From NCBI GenBank assembly GCA_964007475.1, contig OZ023274.1, positions 57,675,576 to 57,739,575 of the forward strand: 64,000 nucleotides of DNA, in the 5' to 3' direction. Positions 1-12,300 of this stretch are shown here, piece by piece; the first letter of the stretch is position 1; the number at the start of each line of letters is the position of its first letter. A program made the position numbers and the translations under genes. Below the pieces are notes generated by a model. It was not told the origin of the DNA and made no database searches. It saw only the letters and a program-made list of their open reading frames with translations. The stretch comes from Hybos culiciformis (Eukaryota; Arthropoda; Insecta; Diptera; Hybotidae).

Positions 1-310
1 AGTCTACTAATTTTCAAAATAGTATTTTTGACGAAGACTGAAATAAACAAAATAAAACAAATTACTAATAAAAATGAGGAAAATATAAAATATGAAAATG
101 AAAAAGAAAACGAAATGTTTGAAAAAATATTTGAAATTGATGAAATGGATACTCAAAATGTGTCTAATAGTTTTAATCTAGATTCTATTAAGATTCCTGA
201 ATCTAAAGTACATAAACAAAATAACAATTTATAGTCTCTTTAAAAACAATTTATAGTAAAAGTGAAAGCCCAAATTTAGAAATAAAATATGAAGATGCAC
301 TTAGAGTAAT
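1..310 (+). other. AT-rich stretch with a short Lys/Glu/Asn-rich open frame
   Basis: An open frame at 28-234 (68 codons, beginning TTG) is dominated by Lys, Asn, Glu and Ile. It has no recognisable domain, and its composition is what AT-rich sequence gives by chance. It is open to the window edge, so it could be the 3' end of something to the left. No product is assigned. Confidence 0.15.
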
Positions 311-1000
311 TACGGGTAATGTGGACCGGTCGGCTAATGTGGGCCGGTGCGTTTTCTCAGCTATTTAAATTTAAGTAACAAATCTAAGCATGTGGAAAAA
401 TGCACATTATTAAAAAACAAAGAGAAAAAAAATTTCTCATTAAAAACTCATTCAATAAAAAAGTTTTAGTTTGATAGTTGATTTTGGCAAAAAAATTGTA
501 AAAAAAAAGTGAAAACAATTTTTTGTATTGAAAGTTCATTTATTATTCAATTTTAAAATTTAATATTTTTTTGAACAGAGTAAAACTAACAGCATTCGAA
601 GAAGTCTAATAAGTATTATTAAGTCTAAGTTTTTCATAAATTTTTTTTTTGTGACGATAACCAATGCGAGTAATGTGAACCACCCAATGTCGGTACTGTG
701 GTACACTGGTCCACATTAACCGCATATTTTGTATTTTGAAAATGACCAACAAAACTCTCTAAAGCTAGTCCACTTTACCCGATGCTATGGTCCAAATTAA
801 CCGCACGTTATCTAAAACTGGCGTTTTGGACTTTTTCCACATTTTAAGTTATAATTATTGAATAACATGCGATATTTGGCTTTTCAACTAATTTTTGTAA
901 AGGAGAAAGACCAAAGCTTCAATATGTATCTTTGGTTAAAAAATTGGGAAACAACAACTGAGATATATTCGAAAACAGTTGCAGTGGTCCACAATACCCG
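311..1000. repeat. Remnant with inverted GGTAATGTGGACC motifs
   Basis: The motif GGTAATGTGGACC and variants lie at 313-329 and 333-347 on the plus strand. Inverted forms (GGTCCACATTAACCGC and relatives) lie at 708-722, 787-806 and 986-1000. Motifs facing each other across about 400-650 bp suggest the repeated terminal zones of a short DNA transposon. I see no clean target duplication and no transposase, so the element type is not assigned. Confidence 0.35.
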
Positions 1001-1309
1001 TACTTCTTCTACTGCAAGACCTATCCACCTATCCGTAGATTCAAATGTTCATTTAATAAAATAATAGAATTGTCTATTCTGGATCGGGAATTACAATTAG
1101 TTTCAGACGAAGATACAGATTTTTCTTCATCTGATAAATTACCATTTATTATTAGAAGAAATTTCAGAAAATTCGGATTTAGTTTCATTTGCTTATTGTG
1201 CTCATTATTGTACAAAATTACAAAATACAAGTTTTTAACATTTCTTGATTCCAAAAAAATTGATATATTCCGAGGGCGAAATCACTCTGATATTAGTGGT
1301 ACAAAATAT

Positions 1310-2060
1310 TGATATTGCAATATATTTCCGATATTTTCTATACAAACTACTACCAAAAATATATTTTTCAAACAAATTGCATTGAAGAAATATATTGTCT
1401 ACGCAAATAACTAAGAAGAAATATATTTTCTATGAAGAAAATATATTTCTTATCGAAATAACTATGAAGAAATATATTTTTTAAGAAATTTCTACCAAAA
1501 ATATATTTTTTCAAACAACTTGCATTGAAGAAATATATCGTCTACGCAAATAACTAAGAAAAAATTTATTTTTTTAGCAAACTACATATTAAGCAATATT
1601 TTTTTCAAACAAATTTCTGTGAAGAAATATATTTTCTATGAAGAAAATATATTTTCTATGAGGACAATATCGTCTGCTCAGAAATGAAACAACGTATGAC
1701 ATTTATACGTCATTATTTAACAATAGCACCATTCGATTCCTCGTACTCGATTTTATAAGTACAACTACTTTGCAATATTCTTAATGTTGGTTAAAATGTG
1801 TTTTTTAGATGAAAATTGTACGCTACTTGATGTTTTTTCATACGTTTTTTTTATTTTTCAAATCTTTAAATTCAAATTACTCGAAACTATACTTTTCATT
1901 ATACGTTGTTTCATTTCTGAGCAGGCGATATATTTTCTATAAAAATTCCTTTAAATAAATATTTTTTTAAACGAACTTGTGTTAAGAAATATATTTTTTA
2001 AAGAAACTTTTAAGAATATATATATTTTTTAAACTTATTGTTATATATACTAGGTAGTAA
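1310..2060. repeat. Degenerate tandem repeat of AAATATATTTTCTATGAAGA type
   Basis: Imperfect units built around GAAGAAATATATTTTCTATG recur about every 30-60 bp. The block is interrupted at 1674-1924 by a small inverted-repeat element. A second block of the same type lies at 52790-52990. No coding potential is seen. Confidence 0.45.
1674..1924. mobile_element. 251-bp terminal-inverted-repeat element
   Basis: The ends CTGCTCAGAAATGAAACAAC and its inverse (...GTTTCATTTCTGAGCAG) are near-perfect mirror images. They sit inside the AT-rich tandem block, which resumes on both sides. The size, mirrored ends and absence of coding sequence fit a non-autonomous DNA transposon (MITE). The target duplication is unclear, so no superfamily is assigned. 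Confidence 0.5.
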
Positions 2061-2630
2061 GTATTTCTCGAGGTATTTCTATAAAAATGTCTGTGAATAT
2101 TTTTGAAACAAAATTATTTATTAAGAAATATACTTTCTATTAAAATTATTGTAAATATTGAAAATATATTTTTCAATAAAATTAATGAAAATTAACAATT
2201 AAGATTACTAGGTAGGCATGAAAATTATATTTAATCTATTTAATATCTCTATAATTAGCGTATATTATCGGTATACTATTACCCATTTAAATTAAAATTA
2301 AAATTAAATTGAAAACAATTTAATAAATAATTCTTATTATTAAAAAATTATAAAAAAAATTTTCTTGTTTTTATTTAAACGGCACCTCAAATTAAAATGC
2401 ATTATAATTTTTTGATTTTCTGTCATAAAAAACAAAACAAAACAATCTGCAATCTTGATTGATGACATTCACTTGTTTAAATTTCCAAATAGCGCTGCCA
2501 ATGGCCATTTATGGAACGTAGGCGAACATATAAAACATTTATTTTCGTGAAATTTGTATGAAAATCTACGAATTGAAATTTTATTTAAGTTATAATTAAT
2601 TAGTTAATTAATAAAAATGAATAGAAAAAA
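2061..2630. other. AT-rich DNA, nothing recognised
   Basis: No convincing open frame, RNA gene, inverted repeat or repeat array is visible. The only non-AT patch (about 2455-2560) has no recognisable motif. Confidence 0.3.
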
Positions 2631-2635
2631 TTTTA

Positions 2636-2845
2636 AGGTCTGCGGAACAGACATCGACGCCGATCGCTTTTTTTCGACGGCGACTAGTCGAATTTTGCCC
2701 TTCGATTGCGGCGGCTAGTCGACTCAAAATTACCTGTTTTGGAGAAAAGGAGCGGCTTAGAAAAAAAAATGTAAAAAATCGACGACTAGAGATGAAAAAT
2801 TTAAAAAATCGGCGACTGTTAAAGAAAATCGACAAAATGGACGAG
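2636..2845. repeat. Dispersed repeat end (CGACGGCGACTAGTCG type)
   Basis: This GC-richer patch has several GGCGACTAGTCG-like half-palindromes. Its left edge TGCGGAACAGACATCGACGC matches, inverted, GCGTCGATGTCTGCTGCGGA at 14505-14524, so both loci hold pieces of the same dispersed repeat in opposite orientation. An open frame across it on the minus strand is Phe/Ser-rich and follows from the composition; it is not called a gene. Confidence 0.35.
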
Positions 2846-3580
2846 GAAGCGATAAAGTATTAGAATTGAACAATAATATTTATAATATTATTACTTAATG
2901 GTATTAACTAATAAGTATTGGAGGTACGGTGAAAGAAAACTAAATGTAAATACCAAGTGAAGTCGAATAGAGCAAAAAATTTAGTGAAGAAGAATGAAAG
3001 TTTTATTAATTCAAATTAATTTAAGATACCCACCATCGTTCGATTTACATGATTTACCTGCAGGTTGTTTTTAACCAAAGCCTCCTACTTTATTTTGGAT
3101 TCATTAAATTTATCTCTTTAAAACATACTTAGAAAACTGAAATTTCTAAAAAATATATTTTTATTCAGTATAATTATTTCACTTTTCAGTAAATTCCATT
3201 TTATCACTTAACTTAAAAAAAAATTTCTACGTTTTATAATTAATTGTTTTTTATTTTTCATTTCGTTTACATATTAAAAATTTAATTTTTAAATTTTAAT
3301 AATTTCTTTTGTGATAAATAAAAATGTTAATCATTTAAATCAAATTTAAATACATATTAAAAATTTAATTTTTAAATTTAAATTAAATAATTTCTTTTGT
3401 AATAAATATAAATGTTCAACATTTAAATCAAAATTAAATGAAAATTAAATCAAAATTAAATCAATTGTTTAAAAATTTTTTAAATAAGAATAGAAGTTGC
3501 AGAATTTTTATTTTTTACAAAATCTGAAAGATAAAAATTTAGTTTAACCCAAATAAAATTTAAATAAAATTATAAACTAC
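2846..3580. other. AT-rich 3' flank of the hAT gene
   Basis: Very AT-rich sequence, including an imperfect direct repeat around ATTAAAAATTTAATTTTTAAATT at 3270-3430. It may be the 3' untranslated and terminal part of the neighbouring minus-strand hAT element, but no hAT terminal repeat could be identified. Confidence 0.3.
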
Positions 3581-6500
3581 TTACTGTGAATGTTTCACTT
3601 CGGAAATTATTCCACTTTCTTCTAACAATTGGATATTTTGTTTCAATAAAGATAATTTTTCAAGTTTGTTTGGCGTTAATCTTGATCTTTTTTTCGTCAG
3701 TATCGAACCTGCGATGGAAAAGGCACTTTCCGAAGACGCGGAACTTGATGGAATTCCATATAAAATATTAGCAAGTACGCTTAAATTTGGAAGTGTACGA
3801 CCTAAAAATAAAAAAAAAATCTGTTACTTTTCCAACAATTTATTTTTAAGAGGGGTAATAAGTGTTATTTTTTAAAGAGATTATCAAATAAAATTACTGT
3901 TTTTAATCCAAAACTCTTCAAATTCAACATTCCCAAAGACATCCATGGAAAAATATTTGCAGATTTCTTCGTCTAGGCCTTCAGCAATTTCTTTGGAATT
4001 CATTGGCGATAGTGTACTCAAAAGTTTCATTTTTGTCCGATGTAAATTGCTTATTGTATTCAGTTTTTTGTTGCCAGTTTTAGCTGAACTATTATCAATT
4101 AAATCTATTCGAAAAAATTTTATAGCATTTTTAATAACTTCACTGCGACTCGAAAATCCCGAATTATTCATTGACTCTTTTAAGTACGATTCATCTCTTT
4201 GAGCTGGATCCAGTAAAGCTGCAGCGAAATGTTCATTTGATATGTTCAATCTCATTTCTCATTTCAATATTATCTAATATGGTCGCACTTAACTTAATAC
4301 TGGATCCGAATTGAACTCTTTTGAAAACATCATTAAGTTTTTGTTTAATTATTTCTATAAATAAGATGGCCATGTGGAATGTTCCCTTTTGGTATATTGA
4401 ACAATTTTTGAAGGTTCAACAAAAATTTCAAAAATTGTTTTCAACTCCTCAATAATTTCTTTCTCCATGCTTGTTAAAATGAACTCTTTCGGAAGATGTA
4501 AGCGCTCAATTATTTTATTTATCACTTCAAAATTTTTTTCAAAGCTTTTGAACATTTCATATGTGGAATTCCACCGAGTACTGTTATTAATTTTCAAATT
4601 TCCATTTGCTTCACTTTGCCAAAGATCACAATATTCAAAATCTTGGTCTAATTCCAAAAGATTTTTTATTTGTTCTATCATTATTGAACTTCGTAATGTA
4701 TTTGCTATATTTTCCATTTCCTTCTTTCTATAGGTTAATTTTCTGCAAATACGTTTCATTTTTTCTATCAATGTTTTTAATCCATATTCATTTTTTGAAA
4801 AAACGTCGTTAAAAATCAAATTGTGAATCGCATGTGCCATGCAGCCATATCTATTAACAAAAACTAATTCTTCCAATCTTAACAAATCAATGGCTTTAAT
4901 TATATTTTGACCTCCATCGGTTACAAAATTTATATTTGCAGTTATATTATATTCTTTTAGAATATTTTTTATTTCTAATGAAATATTTTTTGCGGTCTTA
5001 GGATTCTTCGAATAATTTTGTGCCTAGTGAAATTGTTGTGATTTCAAAATTCTTGCTATACTGAATGGTGTAGTTAACATAACTATAATTTTTGTGTCCA
5101 TCGGTCCAAAAATCTAAACACACCGCAACGTGTGATGGATCATCTTGAATCAATTTTTGTTTTATCGCATTTTCTACTTCCCGAGCCATACTTTCCAGGC
5201 CGGATGTTCTAACAGTTTTTTCATTTGGATAATCTTTCATATGAAATTTTTGCAAATTAGAAAATCCCTCCAAAAATCGAATAAATCCAGGCGAATTAAC
5301 ACATTTAAACGAAATGTTTGTCTCTGCTACTAGGACAGTTAATAATCTTGATATTTGTGTCTTTGGTCCTACTAAGCTTGCATTTGAATTACTACTAGTT
5401 GTAGACTTTGATGCTCCTGTTGTTTTTTCAAGCATGGTTTTTATAGATAACTGTTGTTTGCAGTTGCCTGCATTATCTTTTAATTCTTTATGGTCCATGT
5501 TTATGTGCGTCAATAAATTTGTAGTCGAAGTATTCATTTTATAGCTACATAAATATAAATAGAAAGATTAAACTTTTAGTAGCACATATTTAAACGAAAA
5601 AAAAAAATACTCTGTAGTTTTCGATCCAAATTATTGAAAAATTTCTAGGTGAAAGTGCTAGTAAGTTTCAGAACATTTATTTTCCGAACGTTTATCTTTT
5701 GGAACTTTTTATAGTGATGATTAGGGGTCGAAAGTAAGACTTTTTTTATTTTCATAAAACTTCTACTCAAAGTAAAGAGTAAAAATAAAAAAACAAATAC
5801 TTAAAAATTAATTTTTGAGTAATTAAAATATTTAAAAAAATAAATACTTAATTTGAAATACTTATTACTCAAGTTTTATTTTTTAATATTTTTCAAATAC
5901 TCTTCAGTTGAGTATAATTTTAAAAATTTTTTTGAAATACTCTTTTTTTTTTATTTTTTCTTAAATACTCCATAAGCAAAATATTTCTTATTTTTTGGAC
6001 AAAATCCAAAAAATAAAATTTGATAAAAAGAGTTTTATTTTTTACTTTGGAAAAGAGGAATTAAAAAAAATAGTTTTATTTTTTACTCAAAAAAAAAACT
6101 ACTTACAAAAAGAGTATTTGGAAAATTATTAAAAAATAATACTCTTTTTTTAAGTATTCTTTTTTTGAGTAAATAATAAAACTTGAAAAAAAAGTATTAT
6201 TTTTTGACTAAAAAGTAAAACTTTTTTTTAAGTGTTATTTTCAGAGTAATCGAAAAAATTTAGTATTTCATTCGGTCTCTGGTGATAATTTAAGTACATA
6301 TATGATAACCATCTGACATTGAATTAATTATTTTGTTTTGAAATTAATAAAAGCTTTTTAATATTTACATACTTACCAAAAAATAAGTTCTGATTTTTCA
6401 TAGCAAATTTTGCAAAAATTTGATCTTGACATTATAAGTTTATTTTTATAATACATTTTTCCAAAATATTTCCAAACAAAAGATGGTTTATCACTATTAT

Positions 6501-6606
6501 GTAACTTAATACAAAATTTATTTTTATCGATATCCTTCATCTCTTTGAACGTTTTTTCGAATTCATCAACCTTTGTTAGTTCATTAAAATCGAAATCATT
6601 TTTATT
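3581..6606 (-). pseudogene. hAT-family transposase relic, three exons
   Basis: Read on the minus strand. A BED zinc-finger exon (6606-6377, with W..Y and the pair CKIC) ends at donor GTAAGT. Exon 2 starts after an AG at 5545-5546 and supplies the rest of the finger (STTNLLTHINMDH). The catalytic region follows, with CLDFWTDG, FVTDGGQN, CMAHAIHN and STRWNSTY. A short intron (3897-3802) leads to exon 3 (3801-3581), which encodes the C-terminal dimerisation motif IPSSSASSESAFS before a stop at 3581. hAT transposases cut and paste DNA and dimerise through this last domain. The frame breaks near 5020, near 4350 and near 4255, so this copy is dead. Exon boundaries are inferred from splice signals plus continuity of the family motifs. 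The hAT assignment is secure; the subfamily is not. Confidence 0.85.
5600..6370. other. Intron 1 of the hAT gene, simple AT-rich sequence
   Basis: From about 5720 to 6280 the sequence is an irregular mosaic of AGTATTTTTTA, TTTTTACTC and AAAAATAAAAC words on both strands. It lies wholly within the inferred hAT intron. No coding signal is seen. Confidence 0.4.
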
Positions 6607-6745
6607 CTACAATAAAATGTTTTTCTTCAAAATATTTTCAAAAATTATATGCCAGTATGACAAAGTAAAAAATAAGTCTAAAGACACCAAAGTTCTGAGA
6701 CGGTTTTGGCCAATTTTGCCTTATAAATCAGAATGATGAAATTAT

Positions 6746-7066
6746 TTATAGACCATTTCCACATAGGAATTTGGTGAATTCACAGAGAGGTCTGTAAATG
6801 TTTTTTTCTTTCAACCTAATCGAAAGTAGAGCCAAAACTAAGTCCAAGGTCAATTTTTCGTTGTCTAAAATTCGCCTTAGTTCCCGAGCTACATTCACGT
6901 AAAGTGCCAAAAACCGTAATTTTTGTTCCCCTTTCCCAGCATAATACAGGTTTGATTTAACTGTTATTTTTTCCAATTGATAAATTTCGATGAAATAAAA
7001 GGTGTCTTCAGGAATTTTTCTTTGTACGTATTTTAAGCCTGAAATTTGTATTGGAAAATATTTCAA
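6746..7066 (-). other. Unrecognised 106-codon open frame
   Basis: The predicted protein is of ordinary composition, with an amphipathic Leu/Arg-rich stretch (RELRRILDNEKLTLDLVLAL) near the middle. It lies just upstream of the hAT relic on the same strand and could be an upstream exon or a separate remnant. I recognise no domain and assign no function. It has more GC and a less repetitive composition than its surroundings, which is the only reason to list it. Confidence 0.25.
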
Positions 7067-7860
7067 AATTTCTTATTTTTTCAAAAAATTGTTAATATTA
7101 CAAGTAATATTCAGAATTCATATGTAATAAATTCACTTTCAGTCGTTATGAGTTTTAAAAAGAATTAATTGTTATTAACAACCTAACAAATTTAATAATT
7201 TATAATTTTGTAGTAATTTCATGAGAATACAACAAGGATGATATAAAATAATAGTGGAAGGTATTTATATTATATTAGTGTGTTATAATCAACGTCAACA
7301 GCACAGAAAAATTTAGAATTTGCTAAGGTGATTTCAATCTTTAATAAAAATAATAATACGAACATGTAACTTACTGAAACGACAAACGTTTTCTGTCAAA
7401 TATGTAATAAATTTTTTTGTAGTAAGTGAGTACTATTTTAAACCAAAAATTACTATTAAGAAAAAAATATTGGTAATTATGAAATAAAATGTGAAAAATT
7501 ATTATTTTTTTGTTCGTTAATTTATTTTTTTAAGTTAATAAGACGAACACTTCTTAATTAAATTTAATTCAACTAATAAAAAGAAAAATATTAAAACTTT
7601 TAACATATTTTCAAAGATAAAATTATTCTATTCCCCTCTAGAAAAAATTTATCGGTTTTACTATTTTTTTTTTTTTTTTTCAAATTTGATTTTTATCAAT
7701 ATTTTAACAGCTTTTTTTGTAATTTAAACTCATTTGTTCGAACAATGACCAGTTAAATCAGACCTTTATCTTAAGGAAATAGGAACAAAAAAGACAGTGT
7801 TTTGCACTTTATGTGGCTGTAGCTGGGAAGCGAGAGCGAATTTCAAGAAAAGTAATATTG
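7067..7860. other. AT-rich DNA, nothing recognised
   Basis: Homopolymer-rich AT sequence without inverted repeats, convincing frames or RNA genes. Confidence 0.3.
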
Positions 7861-9540
7861 AAAGAAAAACGTATTACCGTGGTAGTACCTATTACCGTGG
7901 TAAAACGAATTTAAATTTAAAATAAAACCTTGTAAGCCTTGTTTCGTGAATGATTATCTGTCGAATTTGTAATTATAAGTAAAAATTTTGAAATTCCGGA
8001 GATAAACAAAAAAAAAACATCCAGAATAATGGAAAAAACACATTAATAAAATTGTTCCCGCGTAATATAGACGTATTGCTGAACTTTCTTAATTTTTCGG
8101 TAAGTAAAAACATTTTTTTGTTAAGACATTGTAAGCGTTAAAATCAGTTTAAAAAAAAAAAATATCCATTTAGTGTTTTGGATTAAATTTAAATTTTTTT
8201 TTATGAATAATAATTAAATAATTTTTTTAATTTAATTTAAAAAAAGTAAAAAATAAAATAGCACGGTAATAGAGGCACTATTTTTAAGACAATACCGATT
8301 ATAGTCTGTCCTATACCGTGTATGTAAATTACCATATTAAAATATTTTATAAAATTTTATTTTACAATATTCTTAACGTTATAATTTCTTTTTCTTTAAT
8401 AAGTATTTAAGTATAACCAGAATTTATCAAAACAAAATATAAGTTTCACAAGAACTCCAAGTCCAAAAAAAATATTAAATTAAATCATCATTGAAGTTGA
8501 ACCCGGAGATACAATTTACAAAACCAAGTACCCGACATCGTTCAAAAAATCCTTATTTTGGCCAGAAACTATAAATAATAACGATAAAACCAAAAAAAGA
8601 TTAAAACTAATACCACTTCGGATGAATTTATGGAATACCAAAAGCGAAAAAAATCCAAAAAGACAACAAAGAATTACTGATTTCGAAGAAAAAAGAAGCA
8701 AAGTAAAATAAAATTATAGAAACTGCTTCTAAACCTAGAAATCCAAAATTAACTTTTGATCAGTTGGAAGAAATCAGTGCAGATAAGATATAAAAACCCA
8801 GATATTAATGAATATGTAGTTGTTAGATATGAAAGAGAATTTTTCCCCGGAATAGTCCTAGATTTACATGAAAATGATTACCAGGTGAAAACCATGACCT
8901 TGAGTGGATCCAATTCGAAATGGCCAGAGCGCAAAGATACTTGTTTGTTGGTACACACAAAACGAAGTGAGTAAAATAAATCCACCAAGCCTTCTAAATA
9001 CTAGAGAACTCTATAATGTTCCTGAAATTGATATATTTCGAAATGTTGTTAACGATAAATAATAATAATGTGATACGGTTCCTATTTATATTAAATGTGT
9101 TCTTTCTTAGATACCTATTAAAATCTAAGAATATATTTTTATTTAATTTTTACATTTTTTTAATTTGAAAAATTGATTATTATATATATATTTTTTTCAA
9201 TTATGCTGCAATTTTAAAATAATATTTAAAAAATTAATTCATTTAAATAATTATTAAAAAAGAAGAATATTTTATTTTTATTTTTGTTCAATGTTATTAA
9301 ATTGTTTTTTTTTATTTTTGATTTTTGTTAAATTTTATTTTTTCATTTATTAAACTTTTTTCTATATAACCTAAATAATAAAAAATATGTGAAACCTATG
9401 AAAATATTTAATTTTATTGAATTTTCAGATACCGCGGTAATAGGTACATAAACCGCGGTAATAGGTACATACCGCGGTAATAGGTACATAAACACTCTGA
9501 TTTTTATACCGCGGTAATATGTTTCTTAAGGCACTTTTTT
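7861..9540. mobile_element. Probable DNA transposon bounded by ACCGCGGTAATAGGTAC repeats
   Basis: The word TATTACCGTGGT appears twice at 7872-7906. Single copies occur near 8263 (CACGGTAATAGAGG) and 8310. Four copies of ACCGCGGTAATAGG occur at 9431-9531, three of them spaced about 20 bp. Because ACCGCGGTAATA and TATTACCGYGGT are inverse forms, the two clusters face each other around the coding remnant at 8490-8985. That is the layout of subterminal repeats in a DNA transposon. The exact ends and target duplication could not be fixed. Confidence 0.4.
8490..8985 (+). pseudogene. Transposase C-terminal tail with Tudor-like segment (partial, broken)
   Basis: A first piece reads KYPTSFKKSLFWPET followed by a Lys/Arg-rich tract; a second piece (8756-8974) contains YVVVRYEREFFPGIV and SKWPERKD. 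Lys-rich linkers followed by a 'Y-V-V-x-Y...G-x-V...W-P-x-x-x-D' segment occur at the C-terminus of many insect and cnidarian transposase-like proteins, possibly of the pogo/DDE_1 type. That family link is from memory and uncertain. The pieces lie in different frames with stops between them, so this is a relic. The W-P-x-x-x-D pattern recurs at the 3' end of the gene at 30.7-40.5 kb. Confidence 0.4.
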
Positions 9541-10040
9541 ATTTTAATTAATTTGTTGAAAAATTTTTAACAAATTAAAATTTCGAAAACACAGATTGAA
9601 AGCCAAGACTTCCAAAAAGAACATAATACATTTTATTTTTTAAAAAGATGAATTTTTCTCAGTATTTGAAGTCAGAAGTCTTCTTAGATACGCAGTAATA
9701 TGTGCATTTACCTTACTATACTAGAAACTTTTTTTTTTATTTTTTTTTGTATATTTATTATATTATTTTTTTTATACACAAAATTATTATCTAATATACA
9801 AATTGTTGGATTCGACATACGTATATAAATATATATATATATTTGATTTTATGTGCTAGCTACGGCCTCTGACTGATTTACTTTTTTTAAATATTTTGTA
9901 GTTATTCTTAATATAGAAATTGATGTATGTATATTAGAAGAGGTTCCCTAAAAAGAGCGGGCCAAACTTTATGGTATAACTTTATGGTCGCTAGGTAGGG
10001 GGTTCGTTTTAAATATTTTATTTACACTCACTTCAAATTC
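9541..10040. other. AT-rich DNA, nothing recognised
   Basis: Homopolymer tracts and TATATA runs (9826-9845). There is a GC-richer patch at 9940-10000 with no recognisable motif. Confidence 0.3.
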
Positions 10041-10047
10041 AACCTAC

Positions 10048-10156
10048 CTGAGCTTTCGCAAAAGGATCAACAATATCAAATTCATTTTCGTAATCAGATG
10101 ATTCCGGAGAAACCATAATTTTTTCCAAACAATGTAGGTATACGTCTTTTTGTACA
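10048..10156 (-). other. Possible isolated coding exon
   Basis: A 109-bp stretch on the minus strand is open in one frame (ending in PESSDYENEFDIVDPFAKAQ) and is bounded by a good acceptor (TATTTTTAG) and donor (CAG/GTAGGT). The acidic, balanced composition is unlike nearby AT-rich filler. No partner exon or family was recognised, so it may equally be a chance pairing of splice-like words. Confidence 0.25.
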
Positions 10157-10261
10157 CTAAAAATAAAAAATCATTTAACACGTTAAGTTTAAGTGATTTC
10201 GCAAAAAAACAAGTTAAGCCAGCCTGATCGATCACCCGCCAGTTCCATCAATATATTTTCG

Positions 10262-11030
10262 TTTAATTTTGGCTAAAGTGCAAACAGAGAGGGGTGCCAA
10301 GAATGTGAGAGGGCAGACGGTTGAAAGTGGGATTTGTGTCTGCCCGCCCGTAGCACCACGCCCTTACCCCTTGCATTCTGGGACAGGTCCTCTACGAGTG
10401 TTATAAAAATCATAAAAATCTCCGAAACGAGGCATTTCCGGGAAAACAACTTTTGGATTAGGGGGCTTGGGCACCGCTTCTTCCCCTCTTCCAAATTTTA
10501 GACCAATTTAGGGCTTGAACAAATAAACTGCGTTATCATCTAAATAAAATTGAATAAAAATAAAAATTAGAGCGCAATACGGTTGGAAAAAAACGGGGCT
10601 AAACTGCCGTTTCCTTGAACCACTCAGAATTGGCTGAAACTTGGAAAGGGGTAATTTTTCGTCAAAGTTGTCTTTAAAATTTTTGTGAAAAGACTTTGAC
10701 GAAAAATTAATTTCTGGTCAAAGTTCTGTTTAAAAAACGTATCAAGTAAAGTATGAACATTTGGAAGGGCCATAACTCCGAAATGGGGGCTTTCCCGCAA
10801 AAACCGTCTCGGATTTAACATTTTAGGGACCGCCTCTACCTACCCAAAAATAGGGCAAATCCGGCACAAAAAAAAAATGTCCACAAAAAAATGTATGAAA
10901 ACATTTTGGGGGCCTTTCTCCGAAACGAGGCATTTGTCCCAAGAACTGATTTCAGTTTTGGAAGTTTGGGCACCGCCTCTAACCCCTTTCCAAGTTTCAG
11001 CCAATTCTGAGTGGTTCAAGGAACGGCAGT
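10262..11030. repeat. GC-richer dispersed repeat, inverted pair
   Basis: The block contains CTCCGAAACGAGGCATTT at 10418 and 10918 and GGGCACCGCCTCT at 10969. An inverted pair around GCCGTTTCCTTGAACCACTC (10604-10623 against 11010-11029) brackets 10600-11030. The segment 10730-11030 matches 15272-15575 in inverted orientation, and 29040-29290 carries the same vocabulary. It is clearly a repeat family with several local copies. No coding capacity or superfamily signature is visible. Confidence 0.5.
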
Positions 11031-11500
11031 ACCGCCAAAAACGGTGACGCCAACCGTATCAATTATCGTTGCCGACCCAACGCCACCACCAATTGTCGAT
11101 GGCGATTGTCCAATCCAAAAGTGTGCCTGTTTGCCATACTTTTTTTTTTGTTAAAATTAAAATTTAATATTAACCTACCTGTTCTCCGTTCTCCTTTGTG
11201 GAATTTTTTATTATTAAAATTAAAAAAAATTTTTTAATTTAATTTTTTCTATCAAATTTTTTTCTTTTTCTTTCTTAATATTCATTCAATATTCCAAATT
11301 CATCCAATTCAAATTCCCGTACACTTAGTTTTAAAAAAACGTTTTCTTTTAATATAGTTTTTCTGGTTGTATTTTTTTTCAAATTTTTTTATTCGTTGAA
11401 CAATTTTTTAATTTTATTCAATTTTAACGAAATACGAAACGTAACGAACCACGTGAATTAATTCAATTCTAAATCTAAATTTCAAAAGATCACGCACCTT
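11031..11500. other. Mixed AT-rich DNA, nothing recognised
   Basis: A short GC-richer patch (11031-11110, ACGCCACCACCAATTGTCG) could be a coding scrap, but it is too short to classify. The rest is AT-rich. Confidence 0.25.
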
Positions 11501-11502
11501 AA

Positions 11503-12300
11503 TAAATGAGGTAAAAGAATATGTAGGTACCCAGTCATACAAAAAATGACCTGGGTTCCAAAATAACTTACTGGTCGCAAAAAAAAAAAATATAAAATTG
11601 AATGACCTCCCTGTGACATTTCACAGACGTTCCAATCTGACCCAAGTTATCAAATGACTTGTAATTGACCGAAAAAAAAATAATGCAATGGCCAGGTCAA
11701 AATGTAACCTATATTTGCTCTTGACTGAGCTTTTTTTTTATGAACGCGACCGCGATAAGTCTTCTTGTAACAACCAGGTCTTCAAAGCCCTTTTTTTTTT
11801 GAAAGCTTCTTCCTAAAAAAGTCACATAAAAACTCCACTTAAATCATTGTGTCGAAATCGGACTTACAACTAACTTTAAAGTTATATTAAAGTCGCTTTA
11901 TGACTTTAAAGACTCATTTGCGTCACCATTTGACTTAAATTTAATAGGAAGGTAATAATATTACAGATTTTTAAGCTTGTATTTAATTGAAAGTAAGCCT
12001 TATTTTGAGTCGTAGAATGACTCAAAAAACATTTTAAAGTCGATATTTGACTTGATATTTACTAAAAAGTCACAAAGATACTTAGATTTAACTAAAAAGT
12101 TACATAAGTCTTAAAAATATAATATTTTGAGTCAAAGAAAGACTCAGAAGTCATATTAAAGTCGCCATTTGACTTGATTTTTACTAGAAAGTTACAATGC
12201 GACTTTTATACGACTAATTAGTTGCAATAAAATGAAAATTTATTAGTATTTTTAATAAAACATTTAGTTTAACGTTATCATTTCAGAAGTCAACATCAAA
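11503..12300. repeat. GACTTT/AGTC-rich flank, left
   Basis: Words such as AAAGTCGCTTTATGACTTTA, AAGTCAAA and GACTTGA recur every 15-30 bp. A similar field lies at 13250-14190, on the other side of a small gene. Paired fields of short, partly palindromic motifs are typical of the subterminal zones of DNA transposons, so the gene between them may be element-borne. No exact terminal repeat was found. Confidence 0.35.

Noticed and set aside
2608..2835. Minus-strand Phe/Ser-rich open frame
   Set aside because: It lies in a dispersed repeat with low complexity; no domain.
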